Below, piece by piece: positions 7,982 to 16,476 of a stretch of 64,000 nt of DNA. The notes under the pieces were generated by a model. It was not told the origin of the DNA. It saw only the letters and a list, made by a program, of their open reading frames with translations, and did not search any database. Each line of letters starts with the position of its first letter. Positions within the stretch are counted from its first letter, which is position 1. The stretch spans positions 1 to 64,000 of the forward strand of contig JACRBC010000120.1 of assembly GCA_016213245.1 (NCBI GenBank), given 5' to 3'. The stretch is from Candidatus Solibacter usitatus (GTDB lineage: Bacteria > Acidobacteriota > Terriglobia > Bryobacterales > Bryobacteraceae). The position numbers and the translations under genes were made by a program.

Positions 7982-8491
7982 ATGGACTGGAAGAACGACA
8001 GCGCAACCGAGACCATCGACCTCAGCGCCTTTGACGATGAATACGGCAGGGCGGAAATCCGGAGCGCCCCGGAGATCGAGGCCGAAGAGATCCCGGACGG
8101 GATCTATGACGCCAGCGTGGAGGACATCCACCTCACGCGTACGGCGAACACCGGCAATCCCATGATTTTGTATAAGTTGCGAATCGTGGGGCCGACCTGC
8201 GAGGGGAGGGCTGTGACCAAAGTTCGCGTCATCACCCAGAAGACCCTGCCCTTCGTCAAGGAGGACATGCGGCGGCTGAACGTCAACCTGGAGCGGCTTT
8301 CGGATCTTTCCACCCGGGTGGACGACATTGTTGACCGCAGAGTCAGGATCTTCAAGCGGACCAACCCGGAGCGCCGCTGGACCGACGTGTACTTCATCCG
8401 CGACGGCAAGGGACCGGCCCGGGAGACGTCAGTGGATGGTCCGGCGGAACTCGCCTGGCGCACCGGCACCGACGACGACCTGCCTTTCTAA
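7982..8491 (+). CDS. DUF669-like (phage ssDNA-binding-type) protein, orphan
   Basis: A 169-residue acidic protein starting MDWKNDSATETIDLSAFDDEYG. The core, IPDGIYDASVEDI, TGNPMILYKLRIVGP, EGRAVTKVRVI and TLPFVKEDMRRLNV, matches the pattern of DUF669 proteins. Those are common in phage replication regions and are thought to bind single-stranded DNA. No other phage gene lies nearby, so it is either a domesticated or a stranded gene. The start is set by GAGG at 7970-7973, 8 nt before the ATG; longer frames run antisense to the isomerase. The family call is from motif memory and is moderate. Confidence 0.55.
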   Translation: MDWKNDSATETIDLSAFDDEYGRAEIRSAPEIEAEEIPDGIYDASVEDIHLTRTANTGNPMILYKLRIVGPTCEGRAVTKVRVITQKTLPFVKEDMRRLNVNLERLSDLSTRVDDIVDRRVRIFKRTNPERRWTDVYFIRDGKGPARETSVDGPAELAWRTGTDDDLPF

Positions 8492-8507
8492 CGCCGGGCC
8501 TTCGGAC

Positions 8508-9053
8508 TCAGAGGAGGTCCTCCTCCTCTTGCTTGGCCGCCGGCTTCTTGGCGTCCTTGACCTCCGGAATCCCAAAGTTGCCGCCGAGTTGTCCCAGTTT
8601 TTCCATGTCGATGCTGCCGGTGATTGCTACCACGGTCAACTCGCGCGGCTCCGCGGACACAATGACCATGCCGCCCGCCGCGTTCTGGCTGGTACGCATG
8701 TGAATGGTCGTGCGCCCTTTCTTCTCACGCGCCTCCAACACTTGGGACCAGCCCGGGCCCTTCAGTTGGGCGTAGATCTTATCCACGTCGGCGGGCGAGT
8801 ATTCGCCGTCCTGCTTGAACTTGTAGCTTCGGACCAAGATCTGGCGCAGGCCTCCAATGGCGTCCTTCACTTTGCGTGAGTCCGGATCCTTATCGGCCAC
8901 GATCAGCCCGGCGCCCAGTTTGAGAAGGTCCTCGCCCAGTGTGAGCGTGACCACTTCGTCGGTTTTGCCGGCCAGGTGATCCAGGAACTTCAGGTCGAGT
9001 TGCTGGGCCAGTCCGAACGACGCCAGGCATACGAGCAGTGTGAAGGTACGCAT
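8508..9053 (-). CDS. Exported DUF4252 domain protein
   Basis: A 181-residue protein with an N-terminal signal peptide (MRTFTLLVCLASFGLAQQ) and the DUF4252 pattern: LKFLDHLAGKTDEVVTLTLGEDLL at the start, and a C-terminal LTVVAITGSIDMEKLGQLGG. The tail is charged (QEEEDLL). It lies 3 bp downstream of the anti-sigma gene and is probably co-transcribed with it, which suggests it is an effector or co-regulator of that ECF system. Molecular function unknown. Confidence 0.8.
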   Translation of the reverse strand: MRTFTLLVCLASFGLAQQLDLKFLDHLAGKTDEVVTLTLGEDLLKLGAGLIVADKDPDSRKVKDAIGGLRQILVRSYKFKQDGEYSPADVDKIYAQLKGPGWSQVLEAREKKGRTTIHMRTSQNAAGGMVIVSAEPRELTVVAITGSIDMEKLGQLGGNFGIPEVKDAKKPAAKQEEEDLL

Positions 9054-9056
9054 CTG

Positions 9057-9377
9057 TCAGTTCTCCTCAAGTGAAATCCGTTTGATCGTCTGCTGGACAT
9101 GGCCGATCTTCTCCGCCGTGACGCGCATGGCGAGCAGGATCTGCTGCCGGGCCTCTTCGGCGCGTGCCCTCTCCTGCCTCTGCCGGTACCAGGACGTCCC
9201 AGTGGCGCTGGCCACAATCAGGCTGGCCGCGACGGCCCACTGCGCCCACCTCGGACCAATCCGGTAGGACGCCGGCGAAGGCCTTCGCCGCTCCACGCGA
9301 GCCATGACCCGCTGGGCGAATCCGGCGGGCGGTTGCTGCCGCCCGAGCGCTCTTTTCAGTTCCTGTTCAAAGTCCAT
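9057..9377 (-). CDS. Putative single-pass anti-sigma factor
   Basis: A 106-residue protein with a cytosolic N-terminus, one transmembrane helix at about residues 46-62 (AQWAVAASLIVASATGTSW), and a short charged outer tail with a helical stretch. Placed 3 bp after the ECF sigma gene and 3 bp before the DUF4252 gene, it fits the usual membrane anti-sigma position. It has no zinc-binding HxxxCxxC motif, so it is not a canonical ZAS protein. The role is inferred from context. Confidence 0.6.
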   Translation of the reverse strand: MDFEQELKRALGRQQPPAGFAQRVMARVERRRPSPASYRIGPRWAQWAVAASLIVASATGTSWYRQRQERARAEEARQQILLAMRVTAEKIGHVQQTIKRISLEEN

Positions 9378-9380
9378 GGG

Positions 9381-9926
9381 TCAGCCTCCCACTCCGGCGC
9401 GCTGCATCTTTTCGCGCAACAACTCCAGCCCGCGGTGCACCATGCTTTTGGCCGACGCAGTGGTGGTGTCCATCACCGCGGCGATCTCGGCCGGCGCCAG
9501 GTCTTCCTGAAACCGCAGCACCACCGCCATTCTCATGCGTCCCGGCAGGCTGGCCACCATCCGCTGCAAGCCGCGGCTCAACAGCAGGTCCTTTTGACCG
9601 CCGGGCGCCGCCGGTTCGGCAATCTCATCCAGCCCGTGCCAGGGCCTGAGGCGCCGCCAGCGGATGTGATCGATGCACTTGCGGGCGGTCACCTTTCGCA
9701 ACCAGTGGACGGCGTGCGAATCGCTCTCGATGCGCCCGGCGTTCTTGTACAGCTCGAGAAAGACGTCCTGGGCGATATCCTCCGCCTGCGTGCGGTTGCG
9801 CAGGAAGTGGACCGCGATGCCGAACACCATCGCCTGATGCCGCTCGATGAGCGCGGGGAAATCCGCCCGCCAGCGCTCCGCCGGCAGGTCAACGGTTTGG
9901 GCCATTGCCGCCAGTGCCTCTGTCAT
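9381..9926 (-). CDS. ECF-type RNA polymerase sigma factor
   Basis: A 181-residue sigma-70 family member. Region 2 includes MVFGIAVHFLRNRTQAEDIAQDVFLELYKN and the WLRKVTARKCIDHIRWRR promoter-melting part; region 4 includes LPGRMRMAVVLRFQEDLAPAEIAAVMDTTTASAKSMVHRGLELLREKM. Only regions 2 and 4 are present, as expected for ECF factors. It heads an operon with the anti-sigma and DUF4252 genes (gaps of 3 bp). The target regulon is not visible. Confidence 0.9.
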   Translation of the reverse strand: MTEALAAMAQTVDLPAERWRADFPALIERHQAMVFGIAVHFLRNRTQAEDIAQDVFLELYKNAGRIESDSHAVHWLRKVTARKCIDHIRWRRLRPWHGLDEIAEPAAPGGQKDLLLSRGLQRMVASLPGRMRMAVVLRFQEDLAPAEIAAVMDTTTASAKSMVHRGLELLREKMQRAGVGG

Positions 9927-10004
9927 CCATTGCCCGCTTCCGCATGGCTCTCTTCAACCATGAATACGCGCCATGGGGACGGGCGTTGGCAAGAAATGAG
10001 GGTT

Positions 10005-10748
10005 TCAGCCGGCCGGGCGCGGTTGGTCCAGCTTCAGCGTCTTGCGGAACCGCTCCACTTCCTTGTGGTCCAGGTAGCGGAACGCGCCGGGCGGAAGGCC
10101 CTGCAGTTTCAGAAAACCGATCTGCACGCGCTTGAGCTTCTCCACCAGCTTGCCGCAGTGCTTGAACATGATGCGGATCTGGTTCTGGCGCCCCTCGGTG
10201 AGGCGGATCTCGTACCACGGGTTCTTGGCCGCCTTGATCAGCTTGATCGCGGCAGGCGCCGTGCGTTTGCCGTGCAGTGAAATGCCGTTGCGGAACTCGT
10301 CTTCCTGTTCGCGGCTCAAGTGGCCGTTGGTCTTGACGATGTAGACCTTTTCGACGTGGCCGGCGGGCGAGGTGATGCGATTCATGAACTCGCCGTCGGT
10401 GGTGAGCAGCAGCAGGCCCTCGCTGTGATAGTCAAGCCGGCCGACGGGAAATACCCGCTCCTTCACGCCCTTGAGCAGGTGCTTGACCGTCTTGCGGCCC
10501 TCCGGGTCGCTGAGCGTCGTCACCACGTCGCGCGGCTTGTTCAGGGCGATGTAGGCGTGGCGCTTCGGCATGCGGAGCAGGGCGCCGTCCACCTTGATGT
10601 GGTCCCGTTCGGCATCCGCCTTCGAACCCAACTCGGTGACGGCTTTCCCATTCACTGTTACCCTGCCCGCCAGGATGTACTCTTCGGCCTTGCGCCGGCT
10701 GGCGATGCCTGCCTGCGCGAGGATCTTCTGGATACGTTCTTCAGGCAT
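10005..10748 (-). CDS. rluB: 23S rRNA pseudouridine synthase, RluB family
   Basis: A 247-residue protein with an N-terminal S4 RNA-binding domain (RIQKILAQAGIASRRKAEEYILAGRVTVNGK) and the RsuA/RluB catalytic domain: ALNKPRDVVTT, then VGRLDYHSEGLLLLTTDG with the catalytic Asp, and GRQNQIRIMFKHCG near the end. It isomerises a uridine in helix 89 of 23S rRNA in characterised RluB proteins. The ATG at 10748 overlaps the scpB stop by 8 nt, so it is the third gene of a scpA-scpB-rluB operon, a common bacterial arrangement. Confidence 0.9.
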   Translation of the reverse strand: MPEERIQKILAQAGIASRRKAEEYILAGRVTVNGKAVTELGSKADAERDHIKVDGALLRMPKRHAYIALNKPRDVVTTLSDPEGRKTVKHLLKGVKERVFPVGRLDYHSEGLLLLTTDGEFMNRITSPAGHVEKVYIVKTNGHLSREQEDEFRNGISLHGKRTAPAAIKLIKAAKNPWYEIRLTEGRQNQIRIMFKHCGKLVEKLKRVQIGFLKLQGLPPGAFRYLDHKEVERFRKTLKLDQPRPAG

Positions 10749-11550
10749 CGGTTGGGCCCACGCCGCCGGCCGGAGGATCGGAAACGGCGACTTCCCGCTC
10801 TCCGGCGACCGTCTCCGTAAGAGGTTCGAACTCCGATTCCCGCAGCAGCGGCGGGGCGATCTCCTCGTCGGCCAGCGACTGCCGGCTGATCTCCTCAAAC
10901 TCCTTCAGGCTCGGCAGCTCCATCAGGTCCTTGAGGCCGAACTGCGTCAGGAAGTCCTTGGTGGTCTTGTACAGCATGGGGCTGCCGATCACCTTCTTGC
11001 GGCCGGCGGTGGTGATAAGCTTCCGGTCGATCAGCGTCTTGACCACGCCGCCGCCCTGCACGCCGCGGATCTCCAGGATCTCAGGCATGGTGATGGGCTG
11101 CTTGTAGGCGATCACCGCCAGCGTCTCCAGCGCCGCCTGGGAGAGCTTGAGCGGCTGCTTGAGGTTCTTGACGAAGGTCCGCAGCACCTCATGATGCTCG
11201 GCTTTGGTGGCCATCTGATAACCGCCGGCCACCTCGCGGATGAAGAGGCCCCGGTCGCTCCGGCTGGTCTCTTCGGCCAACTGGAGCAGAACGGGCTCCA
11301 CCTCCTCCACGGGCCGGTCGAGGGCCTGGGCGATTTGCGAGGCCGGCATCGGTTCATTGAGGACGTAGATGACGGCCTCCAGAATCGCCTTGAGCTCGGC
11401 CGCCTGCACGTCGGCCGCGCCGGCGGGTTGCTGTTGTTCGCCCAGCAACTGCTCGGCGGAGAACGTCTCTTCCGGGGCTCCGGTTTCGTCCTGAGGCAAT
11501 GCCTCAACTTCGGGCTGCCCGGCGGCAGCCTGGATGTCTTGCTCTTCCAT
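10741..11550 (-). CDS. scpB: SMC-ScpAB complex subunit ScpB
   Basis: About 269 residues; ScpB forms the winged-helix dimer that binds ScpA and the SMC ATPase in chromosome segregation. The central part, LKAILEAVIYVLNEPMPASQ, GGYQMATKAEH, LSQAALETLAVIAYKQPIT and EIRGVQGGGVVKTLIDRKLI, is standard ScpB. Both ends are long acidic, low-complexity tails, making the protein longer than most (about 190-220). The ATG at 11550 follows a possible GTG at 11553 that directly abuts the scpA stop. Confidence 0.93.
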   Translation of the reverse strand: MEEQDIQAAAGQPEVEALPQDETGAPEETFSAEQLLGEQQQPAGAADVQAAELKAILEAVIYVLNEPMPASQIAQALDRPVEEVEPVLLQLAEETSRSDRGLFIREVAGGYQMATKAEHHEVLRTFVKNLKQPLKLSQAALETLAVIAYKQPITMPEILEIRGVQGGGVVKTLIDRKLITTAGRKKVIGSPMLYKTTKDFLTQFGLKDLMELPSLKEFEEISRQSLADEEIAPPLLRESEFEPLTETVAGEREVAVSDPPAGGVGPTDA

Positions 11551-11553
11551 CAC

Positions 11554-12348
11554 TTAACTTTTGTACTCTTCCTCAATGCGCAGGATGGACTCCTCGGTCA
11601 CCTGCATCTCATCGAAGCCTTTGTCGCGTTTGACGTGGATTTCGCCGAAGCTCTCGGCCTGCGTCAGGCGGATGGCCTGCTGCTTCACCATCTCCAGCAC
11701 GGCCAGGAAAAGGCAGATCATCGCGCGCCGCGACCGCTGCTGTTCAAACAGCGGCACCAGCGCCACCGACTTGCCGTGCGGGAGCTGCCTCATCGCGTTC
11801 TTCAGAAAGAGGATCATGTCCGGAATCGACACGTCCTCCTTGCTGACTTCGTAGAGCGGCCGGCTCTTGGCCCGCTCCAGCACCTGCTCAAAAGTCTTCA
11901 CCAGATCGAACAACGTCACCGCCAGGCCCGGCCCTTCGTCCTGGTTGACGAAGTTCTGGATCTGCGGATTGGACCAGATGGCCTCCTCGATCATGCGCTT
12001 TTCCTGGAGCATGGCGGCAGCCGACTTGAAACGCTCGTGCTCCAGCAGCCGGTCCACCAGTTCCGTACGCGGATCGGCCTGAGGGTCCATCTTCTCCAGC
12101 TCCGGATCCCGCGGCAACAGCAGTTTGGACTTGATGTGGATCAGGGTGGCGGCCATGTAGACAAACTCGGCGCTGAGCTCGATGTCCAGGCCGACGGCCT
12201 GTTGCACATACTCAAGATACTGCTGTGTAATCTTGTAGATAGGGATATCGTAGATATTGATCTGCTGGCGGCGGATGAGGTCCAGCAGCAGGTCGAGAGG
12301 CCCCTCGTAGTGTTCCAGATGTACGTTGAGCGGGGAAGACACCTCCAC
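11554..12348 (-). CDS. scpA: SMC-ScpAB complex kleisin subunit ScpA
   Basis: A 264-residue kleisin. The N-terminal segment NVHLEHYEGPLDLLLDLIRRQQINIYDIPI is the ScpA hallmark that binds the SMC neck; LIHIKSKLLLPRD follows, and the C-terminal winged helix contains VALVPLFEQQRSRRAMICLFLAVLEMVKQQ. It opens the scpA-scpB-rluB operon and is divergent from shc with a 90-bp gap. Confidence 0.93.
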   Translation of the reverse strand: MEVSSPLNVHLEHYEGPLDLLLDLIRRQQINIYDIPIYKITQQYLEYVQQAVGLDIELSAEFVYMAATLIHIKSKLLLPRDPELEKMDPQADPRTELVDRLLEHERFKSAAAMLQEKRMIEEAIWSNPQIQNFVNQDEGPGLAVTLFDLVKTFEQVLERAKSRPLYEVSKEDVSIPDMILFLKNAMRQLPHGKSVALVPLFEQQRSRRAMICLFLAVLEMVKQQAIRLTQAESFGEIHVKRDKGFDEMQVTEESILRIEEEYKS

Positions 12349-12438
12349 TCAGGATAGCAGGTGGGGGCGAAACCGGCCTTGCCGTGAGGCCCTGCTGTCA
12401 GGCAAGAATGGAGATGGACACTGTGGAGATCACCGCGC

Positions 12439-14454
12439 ATGGATTCCGCCTGGTTTGAAAGCGCCGACCGGAGGGCGGGCCGCAGAAGCCTGACCGCCGC
12501 GGCGGCCAGCCGGCTGGCGTTGGCCCAGGCTTGCGGCATTGCCCTGTCGCGCGCGCAGAACGCCCTGCTCGACCTGCAGAAGCCGGAGGGCTACTGGTGC
12601 GGCGACCTACTGGCGGACACAACCCTGGAGTCGGACTACATCCTGCTCCAGTTGTGGCTGCATCCGCCATCGGAATCGGGCTGGTATCCGGCCCGCCCGG
12701 AGGTGGTCAACCGGGCCGCCCGGTCGATCCTCGAGCGGCAATTGCCCGACGGCGGATTCAACATCTACCCCGGCGGTCCGGCCGATCCCAGCGCCAGCGT
12801 GAAGGCCTACACCGCCCTGAAGCTGGCCGGTATCGATCCAGAGAGTGAGCCGATGCAGCGGTTGCGGAACCGCATTCTGGAGATCGGCGGCATCCAGGCC
12901 GTCAACAGCTACGTCAAGATCAACCTCAGCCTCTTTGGACTCTACCCCCGCCGGCATGTACCAACCATTCCCCCGGAGCTGGTGTTGTTGCCGGGCGGGG
13001 TGCTCTACGAGATGTCGTCGTGGACACGCGCCATTGTCGTGCCGCTCTCCATCGTGCAGGCGCGGGGCGGGACGCGGCCGGTGCCGCCCGGGTTCACGCT
13101 CGACGAGATCACCGTGCCGGGCAAGAGCTTCGCTCTGCCTCGGCGCGACAAGCTATCGTTGCTGTTCAGCGGCATCGATCGCGGGCTGAAGATCTGGCAC
13201 AACCGCGGCAACAAGAAGGTGAAGCAGGCCGCCATCCGGGCGGCGGAAAAGTGGATGCTGGACCACACCAGGTACTGCGACGGGTTGGGCGCCATCTACC
13301 CGTCGATGATGTACCTGATCATGGCCCTGGATTCGCTCGACTATCCCGCCGACCATCCGGACCTGATCGAGGCCATCGCGCAATTCGACGCCCTGATGAC
13401 GCGGCGCGGATCCCGGTTCTACTTCCAGCCTTGCTTCTCGCCGGTTTGGGATACCGCCATCGCGGCATTCGCCCTGGGCGAGATGGGCGAGGCTCCGGCC
13501 GACCGTCTGAGCAAGGCCGCGGACTGGCTGATCGCGCGCGAAGTGCGGCGCAAGGGCGACTGGAGCGTGAAGCGGCCCGACCTGGAGCCCTCCGGCTGGG
13601 CGTTCGAGTTCGCCAACGAACAGTACCCGGACATCGACGATACGGCCATGGTGCTGCTGGCGCTGATGCACTCAAAGAGCAGCGACGCAGAGGCGCAGGA
13701 GCGCTGCGAGCAGCGCGCCATGAACTGGCTGACGGGCATGCAGTCGCGCGACGGCGGCTGGGCCGCCTTCGACGTGGACAACGACTGGCAACTGCTCAAC
13801 CGCGTACCCTTCGCCGACCACAACGCGATGCTGGATCCCACCTGCCCGGATATCACCGGCCGCGTGCTGGAAGCCCTCTGCCGGCGGGGCCAGACGGTGG
13901 AATCGGCCACTGTCCGGCGCGGCGTCGAGTACCTGTTGAAGTCACAAGAGAAGAACGGCAGTTGGTACGGCCGCTGGGGTGTCGACTACATCTACGGCGC
14001 CTTCCTGGCCATCCGCGGACTGCGCCACGCACACGCTCCCGGCTCCGCCGACGCCATCCGGAGGTCGGCCAAGTGGCTGGCCGCCGTGCAGAATGCCGAC
14101 GGCGGCTGGGGGGAGAGCTGCGCCAGCTACAGCGAGGGCCACTTCGTGCCGGCAAAGAGCACGCCCTCGCAGACGGCCTGGGCGTTGATCGGCCTGCTGG
14201 CCGCCGGCGAAGGCCACTTCGACAACGTGCGCCGGGGCCTGGAGTACCTCATCCAGACGCAGAGAGACGACGGCACCTGGGCCGAGGATCTTGCCACCGG
14301 CACCGGCTTCCCGAACGTGTTCTACCTGCAGTACACGCTTTACAGGAACTACTTCCCCGTGCTGGCCATGAGCCTGGCGCGCCGGGCGCTGGGCGCCCCC
14401 AAGTCCGCCTCGCCGGCCATCGGCGCCTGGCTGGCCGCGGCGCAGCCCTCCTGA
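12439..14454 (+). CDS. shc: Squalene-hopene cyclase
   Basis: A 671-residue terpene cyclase that would convert squalene to hopene, the first step to hopanoid membrane lipids. The catalytic DIDDTA motif (DxDDTA) is at residues 398-403, the form found in squalene-hopene rather than oxidosqualene cyclases. Several QW repeats are visible (for example SRDGGWAAFD and NADGGWGE). The length matches the family (about 630-720). GTGGAG lies about 11 nt before the ATG. It stands alone between the scpAB operon and the sialidase gene. Confidence 0.95.
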   Translation: MDSAWFESADRRAGRRSLTAAAASRLALAQACGIALSRAQNALLDLQKPEGYWCGDLLADTTLESDYILLQLWLHPPSESGWYPARPEVVNRAARSILERQLPDGGFNIYPGGPADPSASVKAYTALKLAGIDPESEPMQRLRNRILEIGGIQAVNSYVKINLSLFGLYPRRHVPTIPPELVLLPGGVLYEMSSWTRAIVVPLSIVQARGGTRPVPPGFTLDEITVPGKSFALPRRDKLSLLFSGIDRGLKIWHNRGNKKVKQAAIRAAEKWMLDHTRYCDGLGAIYPSMMYLIMALDSLDYPADHPDLIEAIAQFDALMTRRGSRFYFQPCFSPVWDTAIAAFALGEMGEAPADRLSKAADWLIAREVRRKGDWSVKRPDLEPSGWAFEFANEQYPDIDDTAMVLLALMHSKSSDAEAQERCEQRAMNWLTGMQSRDGGWAAFDVDNDWQLLNRVPFADHNAMLDPTCPDITGRVLEALCRRGQTVESATVRRGVEYLLKSQEKNGSWYGRWGVDYIYGAFLAIRGLRHAHAPGSADAIRRSAKWLAAVQNADGGWGESCASYSEGHFVPAKSTPSQTAWALIGLLAAGEGHFDNVRRGLEYLIQTQRDDGTWAEDLATGTGFPNVFYLQYTLYRNYFPVLAMSLARRALGAPKSASPAIGAWLAAAQPS

Positions 14455-14476
14455 GCGACGCCGCGCCGCGGCTCAG
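14451..14476. terminator. Inverted repeat spanning two convergent stop codons
   Basis: CTGAGC at 14451-14456 and GCTCAG at 14471-14476 form a 6-bp stem that contains both stop codons (TGA of shc at 14452, TGA of the sialidase at 14475 on the minus strand). The intervening 14 nt are pure GC-rich sequence. No T-run follows on either strand, so a terminator role is only possible. Confidence 0.3.
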
Positions 14477-15603
14477 CGCGCCTGGCGCGCCCGCTTGTCC
14501 AACTCATCGAGCTTCAACCGGACGCTGGCCACCCACGCCTGCTCACCCGGTGTCCAGTGGCCGTAGGTGGTGGTGACGATCGTGCCGTCCTTGAGCCGTT
14601 CCACGCCCGGGTAGCAGCAGTCGGCGCTCTTGTGGTTCTTCATCAGCCGCACGCGGTATTGCCCCTCCTTGCCGCCGGCAATGTCCTGGTAGCGGCCCAC
14701 CCAGGCCACCCAGTCGCCGCGGGTAGGCGACTCCAGGGTGGTATCGCGGAAGGTGATGAAGAGGCGGCCATCGCGGGTGTAGACGCCCTGGTGGCGGTCG
14801 CCGGTCAGGGCGCCGGGCAACTCGCGGGGCGTGCTCCAGGTGGCGCCCTCATCGTTGCTGAAAGAGACGAACGAGTTGAACTTCCGGCTGTTTTCGCGCA
14901 GCAGCATGGCCAGTTGCTTGCCGTCCGGGGAGCGGAAGACACCCGGCTCGCAGAGGTGCGCCTGCGCGTGCTGGGCGATGGCGACGGGCTCTCCCCAGGT
15001 CAGCCCGCCGTCGGTCGAGACGGTGGAGTAGACGATGAAGCGGCTCGGCTTGCCGGCGTTTCTGAGAAAGCGGCCGTCATCGTGAAAGAACGCCATGTAG
15101 CGGCCGTCCTTCAGCCGCACGACGCTCGACATGGCCACCACGCCGCCGAAATCGCCGATCGGCTTGAGCGGGCTCCAGGTCTTGCCATCGTCTTCGGAAA
15201 AGGCCATCCGGACCGGATAGAGACCGGAGAACACGATCAGCCGCTTCTTGCCCTTGGCATCCACCACGCGATGAATGGTGGGCGTCTCCTGCGAAGTCGC
15301 CCAGTTGTCGGGGACCGGGATCCTGTCCGACCACGTCTTGCCGCCGTCCGCGCTCCGCTTGAAGACGATCGCGCCTCTGCCGTGACCCTTGGGGTACACG
15401 GTGAGAATCGTGCGGTTGTCTTCGAGCAGCACCGTGGTCGGATGGCCGAGGTACTGCCCCGGCTCCCGATCGACAACGACCTGGCGGGCCGTATCCTGCG
15501 ACAGGTCGATGAACGGGATGGTATAGTTGCGCGGAGGCGGGTTCTGTCCGGCGGCAGCCATCACGACGACGAGCGCGCCTGCGATACGAATAGCATTTGA
15601 CAT
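14473..15603 (-). CDS. Secreted sialidase-family (BNR/Asp-box) protein
   Basis: A 376-residue protein with a signal peptide (MSNAIRIAGALVVVMAAAG). Four Asp-boxes of the S-x-D-x-G-x-T-W form are seen: SADGGKTWSD, SEDDGKTWSP, STDGGLTWGE and SNDEGATWST, which define the six-bladed sialidase propeller. It would act outside the cytoplasm on sialoside-like or other glycosidic ends; real substrate unknown. The ATG at 15603 starts the signal peptide, and the longer frame is antisense to the lyase. It is divergent from a lyase and an MFS transporter, which suggests a shared scavenging pathway. Confidence 0.8.
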   Translation of the reverse strand: MSNAIRIAGALVVVMAAAGQNPPPRNYTIPFIDLSQDTARQVVVDREPGQYLGHPTTVLLEDNRTILTVYPKGHGRGAIVFKRSADGGKTWSDRIPVPDNWATSQETPTIHRVVDAKGKKRLIVFSGLYPVRMAFSEDDGKTWSPLKPIGDFGGVVAMSSVVRLKDGRYMAFFHDDGRFLRNAGKPSRFIVYSTVSTDGGLTWGEPVAIAQHAQAHLCEPGVFRSPDGKQLAMLLRENSRKFNSFVSFSNDEGATWSTPRELPGALTGDRHQGVYTRDGRLFITFRDTTLESPTRGDWVAWVGRYQDIAGGKEGQYRVRLMKNHKSADCCYPGVERLKDGTIVTTTYGHWTPGEQAWVASVRLKLDELDKRARQAR

Positions 15604-15648
15604 GGGAGCTTGGCCTGCCTCCGAATATAGCGCGGCGGCCTCCCGGCG

Positions 15649-16476
15649 ATGATTGAACCGAATATGCAGAAACACTTCTTTGGCATCCTGCCTGCCGTGG
15701 TCACTCCAGTGGACGAGGCGGGCAACTTCCAGGCGGCGCCCTTCGCCCGGCTTCTCGCCCGCCTCTACGCCGCCCAAGTCCATGGCATCTACGTCTGCGG
15801 CCTGACGGGAGAGGGCTGGCAGCAGAGCGTGGCGCAGCGGATGCGCGTGGCCGAAGCGGCCATGGAACATTCGCCGGCCGGCAAGCAGGTGATCGTCCAC
15901 GTCGGGGCGATGAGCACGAACGACGCTGTCACCCTGGCGCGCCACGCCTCAGCCATCGGCGCCGCGGCGGTGAGCAGCCTGCCGCCCGCCGGCGGCTTGT
16001 CGTTTGTCGAGGTCAGGGAATACTACAGAGCACTTGCCGAGGCCTCCAGCGTGCCCCTCCTGGTCTACTACTTTCCTTCCCTGGCCCCGGCCATTACGCA
16101 GCTCGATCAACTGCTGGAACTCTGCGCGCTGCCGAACGTCGCCGGCCTCAAGTTCACCGACTCGGACTTCTACAAGCTCTCCTGGCTGGCTCGCAGCGGC
16201 GCCGTCGTGTTCAACGGCAGCGACGAGATGCTGGCGACCGGCCTGCTGCGCGGCGCATGCGGGGGCATCGGAAGCATCTACAACCTGGTCAGCATCATCC
16301 TCCGCTACCCCGTGCTGGCGGCCGTCAAGACCCTGTTGGCCTGGTCGGGCCTCGATTGCGGCCCGTGCATCAAGCCGCGGCGCGACCTGACGCCGGCCGA
16401 ACTGTCGTCCTTGCGAGAGCAGATCGCGGCATCCTCGTTTGCCGGCCGGTTCGGCCTGACGGACGCGCGCGCATGA
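15649..16476 (+). CDS. DapA/NanA superfamily lyase (N-acetylneuraminate lyase-like)
   Basis: A 275-residue TIM-barrel class I aldolase. The substrate carboxylate loop is GLTGEG (51-56), the catalytic Tyr is within LLVYYFP (Y140 or Y141), and the Schiff-base Lys is K168 in GLKFTDSDF. The GxTGE form and the neighbouring sialidase and transporter favour sugar-acid cleavage (pyruvate plus an aldose) over dihydrodipicolinate synthesis. The ATG at 15664 is an alternative start. Its TGA overlaps the ATG of the MFS gene (ATGA), so the two are translationally coupled. Confidence 0.8.
   Translation: MIEPNMQKHFFGILPAVVTPVDEAGNFQAAPFARLLARLYAAQVHGIYVCGLTGEGWQQSVAQRMRVAEAAMEHSPAGKQVIVHVGAMSTNDAVTLARHASAIGAAAVSSLPPAGGLSFVEVREYYRALAEASSVPLLVYYFPSLAPAITQLDQLLELCALPNVAGLKFTDSDFYKLSWLARSGAVVFNGSDEMLATGLLRGACGGIGSIYNLVSIILRYPVLAAVKTLLAWSGLDCGPCIKPRRDLTPAELSSLREQIAASSFAGRFGLTDARA

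Noticed and set aside
7982..9926. A prophage remnant including the DUF669 gene and the ECF operon
   Set aside because: No integrase, capsid, terminase, lysis or attachment-site features are visible, and the ECF/anti-sigma/DUF4252 genes are typical chromosomal genes.
15649..16476. dapA (4-hydroxy-tetrahydrodipicolinate synthase)
   Set aside because: The carboxylate loop is GLTGEG rather than the GTTGE form usual in DapA, and the gene is coupled to a transporter and faces a sialidase, which fits a catabolic lyase better.
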